Assembly (NCBI GenBank): GCA_963708425.1
Contig: OY970206.1
Coordinates: 3,224,001 to 3,288,000, forward strand
Direction: 5' to 3'
Origin: JACMNW01 sp963708425
GTDB lineage: Bacteria; Pseudomonadota; Alphaproteobacteria; Rhodobacterales; Rhodobacteraceae
Length of the DNA stretch: 64,000 nt
Shown here piece by piece: positions 60,441 to 64,000 of the stretch. Each line of letters opens with the position of its first letter. Within the stretch, counting starts at the first letter, position 1. A model generated the notes under the pieces. It was not told the DNA's origin. It did not search any database and worked only from the letters and a program-made list of their open reading frames with translations. A program made the translations under genes and the position numbers.

Positions 60441-61280
60441 TCATAACGTGGTTCGGAGGTGCCAAAGTTCGGGGAACAACTCTATTTCCAGCATGCGGCG
60501 CAGGTAGCTGACGCCGCTCGTGCCGCCTGTACCGCGTTTGAAGCCGATGACGCGTTCGACGGTGGTGACATGGTTAAAGCGCCAGCGACGGAAGTAATCT
60601 TCGAAATCGACCAGTTTCTCGGCCAGTTCGTAAGCTTCCCAATGGGTGTGCGGGTCGCGGTAGACGGCTTCCCAAGCCGCTTGCACCCGGTCATCGGCGC
60701 GCCATGGCTGGGCCAGATCGCGCGCCAGGATGTCGGCGGGAACGGGGTAGCCTTGGCGGGCAAGATATCGCAGGGCCTCGTCATATAGGGACGGGCGGGC
60801 GAGTTCGGCTTGCAGTTTGGCTGTTAGGTCAGCGCGGTGGGCGTGCGGGCGCAGCATGGCAGTGTTGCGATTGCCGACAGCGAATTCGATCAGCCGGTAT
60901 TGCCAGCTTTGAAAGCCTGACGATTGGCCCAGACCTTCGCGGAAGGTGGTGTAATCGGACGGGGTCATAGTGCGCAGAACGTCCCACGCGTTGTTCAATT
61001 GTTCGAATATCCGGGCGATGCGGGCCAGCATCTTGAACGCCTCGCGCACCCCGTCGGCAGCGATGGCGCGGCGGGCGGCATCAAGTTCGTGCAGGGCGAG
61101 GCGCATCCACAGTTCAGAGGTCTGGTGTTGGATGATGAACAGCATTTCATCATGCGCGCCGGTCAGCAGGTGCTGGGCGTTCAGGATAGCATCAGTATGC
61201 AGATAATCGCCGTAGGACATGCGGCCATCGAAGGACATCTCTGCGCCGTCATCTGCGGGGTTGTAGGGGCAAGTGGTCAT
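60441..61280 (-). CDS. kynA: Tryptophan 2,3-dioxygenase
   Basis: A haem enzyme oxidising L-tryptophan to N-formylkynurenine. The 279-residue protein has MSYGDYLHTDAILNAQ, FIIQHQTSELWMRLALHELDAAR and the haem-proximal histidine in RRWRFNHVTTVERVIGFKRGTGGTSGVSYLRRM. It is the last gene of a minus-strand kynU-ridA-kynA group, separated from ridA by 145 bases. The kynurenine formamidase needed between KynA and KynU is not in the window. Confidence 0.96.
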   Translation of the reverse strand: MTTCPYNPADDGAEMSFDGRMSYGDYLHTDAILNAQHLLTGAHDEMLFIIQHQTSELWMRLALHELDAARRAIAADGVREAFKMLARIARIFEQLNNAWDVLRTMTPSDYTTFREGLGQSSGFQSWQYRLIEFAVGNRNTAMLRPHAHRADLTAKLQAELARPSLYDEALRYLARQGYPVPADILARDLAQPWRADDRVQAAWEAVYRDPHTHWEAYELAEKLVDFEDYFRRWRFNHVTTVERVIGFKRGTGGTSGVSYLRRMLEIELFPELWHLRTTL

Positions 61281-61425
61281 CGTGTTCTCCTGTGACTTTG
61301 GGGATCAGGAAAAGGCACGGGCCTTTCGGTTCAACACCGACGCGTTGCCGATGCGCCGCCAAAGGGAAATCCATCCGGCAGGGCGGCACAGGGCCGTACG
61401 GTTGTGCTGGGTCAGGGTGGACAGG

Positions 61426-61824
61426 CTAATCGGCGGCATAGGCATCGACCTCGACCAGCCAAGCACGATTGGCCAGGCCGGCCACTACCAGCAAAGTTGC
61501 GGCGGGCGGAGAGGCATCGCCGATCCAATGGTCGCGGCGGGCGCGGTAGCTGGCGATGGCCTCTGGCGTGGCAGAGGTCAGATAGACCACCAGCTTCATC
61601 AGATTGGCTTTCGTCATCCCGGCATCTGCCAACCCTGCGGCGACATTGGCGAAAGCGGCGTCCAACTGCGCAGCAAGTCCGTCAGCGATCTTGCCATCCG
61701 GGCTGGTGCCGACCTGGCCCGACAGATGTAGGTGCCGATTGGCCCCGGTGGCGAGGGAAGCATGGCTAAACCGCGACGAGGGCGGCGCGATGCTGGCAGG
61801 GTTCCAGTGGCGGATCGTGGTCAT
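61426..61824 (-). CDS. RidA-family (YjgF/UK114) protein
   Basis: A small protein of 132 residues in the RidA/Rid superfamily, whose members hydrolyse reactive enamine/imine intermediates. It has HLHLSGQVGTSPDGKIADGLAAQLDAAFANVAAGLADAGMTKANLMKLVVYLT and the arginine-containing ASYRARRDHW; the late AWLVEVDAYA fits the active-site region. It is one base downstream of kynU, so it is very likely co-translated and may act on a kynurenine- or alanine-derived imine. Confidence 0.9.
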   Translation of the reverse strand: MTTIRHWNPASIAPPSSRFSHASLATGANRHLHLSGQVGTSPDGKIADGLAAQLDAAFANVAAGLADAGMTKANLMKLVVYLTSATPEAIASYRARRDHWIGDASPPAATLLVVAGLANRAWLVEVDAYAAD

Positions 61825-61825
61825 T

Positions 61826-63022
61826 TCAGGTCACCTTGGCGCGGGTTTTGTAGGCGGGCGTGTCCCACAGCGATTTGGCCATCACTTCGGCCAGAATTGC
61901 AATGGCGGCGTCAACTTCTGCGGTGCCGATGTAGAGCGGTGTAAAGCCAAAGCGCAGAATATCGGGGGCACGGAAATCGCCGATGACGCCGCGCGCGATC
62001 AGGGCTTGCATGATGGCGTAGCCTTCCGGGTGGCGGAATGACACTTGGCTGGCGCGCTGGGCATGCGGGCGGGGGGTGGCGAGAGTCAGAGTAGGGCAGG
62101 CGGCCTCGACCCCTGCGATGAATCGGTCGGTGAGGACCAGCGATTGGGTGCGGACGTCGGCGATGTCGGCGATATCCCAAACATCAAGGGCGGCTTCCAG
62201 TGCGGCAAGTTGCAAAACCGGGGGGGTGCCGACGCGCATCCGCTCGATCCCGGCACCGGGGCGGTACGATTGATCAAAGGCGAAGGGAGCTTCGTGGCCG
62301 AGCCAGCCTGACAGGGCGGGGCGGGCGGTGTTGGCGTGGCGCGGGGCGACATAGATGAAGGCGGGGCCACCGGGGCCGGAGTTGAGGTATTTGTAAGTGC
62401 AGCCGACGGCGAAATCAGCGCGGGCTTGTGCCAGATGCACCGGGAAGGCACCTGCCGAATGGGCCAGATCCCAGACGGTTAGCGCACCGGCGGCATGGGC
62501 TTTGGCGGTGAGGGCGGCCATATCGTGTTTGGCACCGGTGCGATAATCGGCTTCGGTTATCAGGGTGACGGCGATGGTGTCGTCAATTGCGCCTGCCAGT
62601 TCTTCGGGGGCGACAAGGCGCAGGGTATAGCCTTGGCCAAGGGTGCGGCACAGGCCTTCTGCCATGTAGAGATCGGATGGGAAATTGCCGGTATCAGACA
62701 GGATAACGCGGCGGGTTGAGTTCATTTCCAGTGCAGACGCAAGGGCTTGGTAGACTTTGATCGACAAGGTATCGCCCATGACCACTGATCCAGGTTCCGC
62801 CCCGATCAGGCGGGCGATGCGGTTGCCTAGTTGGGCGGGCTGATCCATCCATCCGGCCTTGTTCCAGCCGGTGATCAGCAGTTTGCCCCATTCGGCGGTG
62901 ATGGTCTGTGCCACGCGGGCGGCGGCGGCTTTTGGCAATGGCCCAAGCGAATTGCCGTCAAGGTAGATGATGCCGTCAGGCAAGTCGAACATGGCGCGGG
63001 TGGCGGTGAAATCGGTGGTCAT
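61826..63022 (-). CDS. kynU: Kynureninase
   Basis: A PLP enzyme cleaving kynurenine to anthranilate and alanine. The 398-residue product has IYLDGNSLGPLPKAAAARV, GDTLSIKVYQALASAL, VWDLAHSAGAFPVHLAQARADFAVGCTYKYLNSGPGGPAFIYV with the Schiff-base lysine in CTYKYLNSG, and the PLP aspartate in the WDLAHSAG motif. It heads the minus-strand tryptophan-degradation operon. Confidence 0.96.
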   Translation of the reverse strand: MTTDFTATRAMFDLPDGIIYLDGNSLGPLPKAAAARVAQTITAEWGKLLITGWNKAGWMDQPAQLGNRIARLIGAEPGSVVMGDTLSIKVYQALASALEMNSTRRVILSDTGNFPSDLYMAEGLCRTLGQGYTLRLVAPEELAGAIDDTIAVTLITEADYRTGAKHDMAALTAKAHAAGALTVWDLAHSAGAFPVHLAQARADFAVGCTYKYLNSGPGGPAFIYVAPRHANTARPALSGWLGHEAPFAFDQSYRPGAGIERMRVGTPPVLQLAALEAALDVWDIADIADVRTQSLVLTDRFIAGVEAACPTLTLATPRPHAQRASQVSFRHPEGYAIMQALIARGVIGDFRAPDILRFGFTPLYIGTAEVDAAIAILAEVMAKSLWDTPAYKTRAKVT

Positions 63023-63181
63023 TGGGGGGCTCCTACTTCGCCAGCCTGCATTCTTTGTGCGATTGGATCAATATGGGGTCGGTGATAAACTTCAAGCTTA
63101 AAATTGTTGTATGATGGGTGTGGGGGGCTTGTCTTTTGCCCAATGGGATTGGAAAAGGTGCAAGAGGTTGGGGAGAGACTG

Positions 63182-63658
63182 ATGCCAGAGACGTCAATGA
63201 CGCCATTGCAACGCGTTTTGCGGCAATGGGAAAGCCCGCCGACGTGGCTGCTTGTGTTCGTTGCCGTTGCATGGGGGCAATCGCGGATTTTGCCGATTTG
63301 GGACGCGAGGAGCTTGGGTGACTGGCTGGGTGCTGCGTTTATCTTGGCAGGGGTTGGTCTGATGATTGCCTCGGTGATGCAGTTTGCGCGGGCGCGAACC
63401 ACGGTGATGCCGCGCGAGGTGGCGCGGGTGTTGATCACGGACGGCGTTTATCAGCTGTCGCGCAATCCGATCTATGTGGCGGATGCACTGATCCTGACCG
63501 GGCTGTGTCTCCGATGGGATTTGGGGGCGCTGATCTGGGTTGTTGCTTTTGTCGCCGTCATTGAAAAGCGCTTTATCGAGGGCGAGGAGGCCACGTTGCG
63601 CGCCAAGTTTGGGCCAGAGTTTGATAACTGGGCAGAAAAAGTGCGGCGATGGATATGA
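63182..63658 (+). CDS. ICMT/PEMT-like integral membrane methyltransferase family protein
   Basis: A 158-residue membrane protein with three to four hydrophobic segments and the motif ITDGVYQLSRNPIYVADALILTGLCL, characteristic of the isoprenylcysteine carboxyl methyltransferase/phospholipid methyltransferase group. The C-terminal EKRFIEGEEATLRAKFGPEFDNWAEKVRRWI also fits. The substrate is unknown in bacteria. GGGGAGA precedes ATG 63182; the longer frame upstream has no family similarity. Confidence 0.87.
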   Translation: MPETSMTPLQRVLRQWESPPTWLLVFVAVAWGQSRILPIWDARSLGDWLGAAFILAGVGLMIASVMQFARARTTVMPREVARVLITDGVYQLSRNPIYVADALILTGLCLRWDLGALIWVVAFVAVIEKRFIEGEEATLRAKFGPEFDNWAEKVRRWI

Positions 63659-63801
63659 AGATCGGGCCAAAATGGCGAAATAAGCGATCTTACCATTGCA
63701 AGGGCGCAGGTTTCCTTTGAAACATTGTTGCGTGGTCTTATGACAAAGGCTGCAAACCAAACCGCCGCTCTTGAAAGTGGCGACTTACGGGGGATGAGAC
63801 A

Positions 63802-64000
63802 GTGAAAATCGGTGCACCCAAAGAGATTTTTGAGGGCGAGGCGCGCGTTGCGATGACGCCGGACTCTGCCGCTCAGTTGGTGAAGCTGGGTCATACTTGC
63901 ATGATCGAAACCGGCGCGGGGGTGCGGGCCGGATTTTCGGACGCAGTATATGCCGCTGCGGGTGTCGAGGTGGTGAAAACCGCTGCCGCGCTGTTCAAGG
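63802..64000 (+). CDS. pntA: NAD(P) transhydrogenase subunit alpha, N-terminal part (truncated by window edge)
   Basis: The first 66 codons are visible: MKIGAPKEIFEGEARVAMTP, then SAAQLVKLGHTCMIETGAGVRAGFSD, the usual N-terminal NAD-binding region shared by transhydrogenase alpha and alanine dehydrogenase. Start codon is GTG 63802 with a GGGGGA-type site upstream. Alanine dehydrogenase is the main alternative, but its N-terminus (R-V-x-x-P-x-x-V) differs; IFEGEARVAMTPDSAAQL fits PntA. The enzyme would use proton-motive force to make NADPH. Confidence 0.85.
   Translation, partial: MKIGAPKEIFEGEARVAMTPDSAAQLVKLGHTCMIETGAGVRAGFSDAVYAAAGVEVVKTAAALFK

Noticed and set aside
1..64000. tRNA/rRNA genes, CRISPR arrays, insertion sequences, prophage or integrase genes
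   Set aside because: No tRNA-like cloverleaf, rRNA core sequence, regularly spaced direct repeats, transposase, integrase or phage structural motifs were recognised by eye on either strand; a covariance-model and IS search would be decisive.

Overview
The window is a chromosomal segment of a purple phototrophic alphaproteobacterium. It is almost certainly from the Rhodobacteraceae (Rhodobacter/Roseobacter lineage), since it carries a complete photosynthesis gene cluster with spheroidene-type carotenoid genes, pufX instead of pufC, and the aerobic AcsF/BciE cyclase. No bchE, bchJ, pucBA or cycA is visible here, so an aerobic anoxygenic phototroph is plausible but not proven from 64 kb.

Layout. 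(1) 1-2389: the 3' end of a urease operon (ureC end, ureE, ureF, ureG). (2) 2573-18147, minus strand: bchF-bchN-bchB-bchH-bchL-bchM-lhaA-puhA-puhB-puhC-bciE-acsF-puhE-hemA, many joined by ATGA overlaps. (3) 18468-20726: the regulators ppaA/aerR and ppsR/crtJ. (4) 20794-24741, plus: bchG, a PucC-family transporter, bchP, idi. (5) 24795-29094, minus: crtA-bchI-bchD-bchO. (6) 29227-32351, plus: crtI-crtB-tspO. (7) 32358-34771, minus: crtD-crtC. (8) 34898-36953, plus: crtE-crtF. (9) 37091-45118, plus: bchC-bchX-bchY-bchZ-pufQ-pufB-pufA-pufL-pufM-pufX. (10) 45287-47215: dxs. (11) 47348-52811: an isoaspartyl methyltransferase-like gene, a TolC-family gene, a PopZ-like gene, a small conserved gene, efp and a WYL regulator. 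(12) 52813-64000: housekeeping and catabolic genes, including ygfZ, a glyoxylate aminotransferase, a GNAT, a DUF305 protein, a class I glutamine amidotransferase-like hydrolase, a MATE pump, a D-lyxose-isomerase-like protein, an L,D-transpeptidase, kynU-ridA-kynA, an ICMT-like membrane protein and the start of pntA.

Together, dxs, idi and crtE supply isoprenoids. hemA, bchIDH, bchM, acsF/bciE, bchLNB, bchF, bchXYZ, bchC, bchG and bchP make bacteriochlorophyll a. crtB, I, C, D, F and A make spheroidene/spheroidenone. puf and puh encode the reaction centre and LH1, and lhaA, puhBCE and pufQ help assembly. Ten exact TGT-N12-ACA operators, two at each of five promoter regions, mark an intact PpsR regulon controlled by the ppsR/ppaA pair in the middle of the cluster.

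The most unusual signals are: a perfect 11-bp tandem duplication that puts the upstream bchZ start out of frame; a 31-codon micro-ORF tightly coupled between bchX and bchY; a crtC reading frame with no canonical start codon near its expected N-terminus; operators overlapping the apparent bchG start; and several strong RNA hairpins inside the puh and puf operons.
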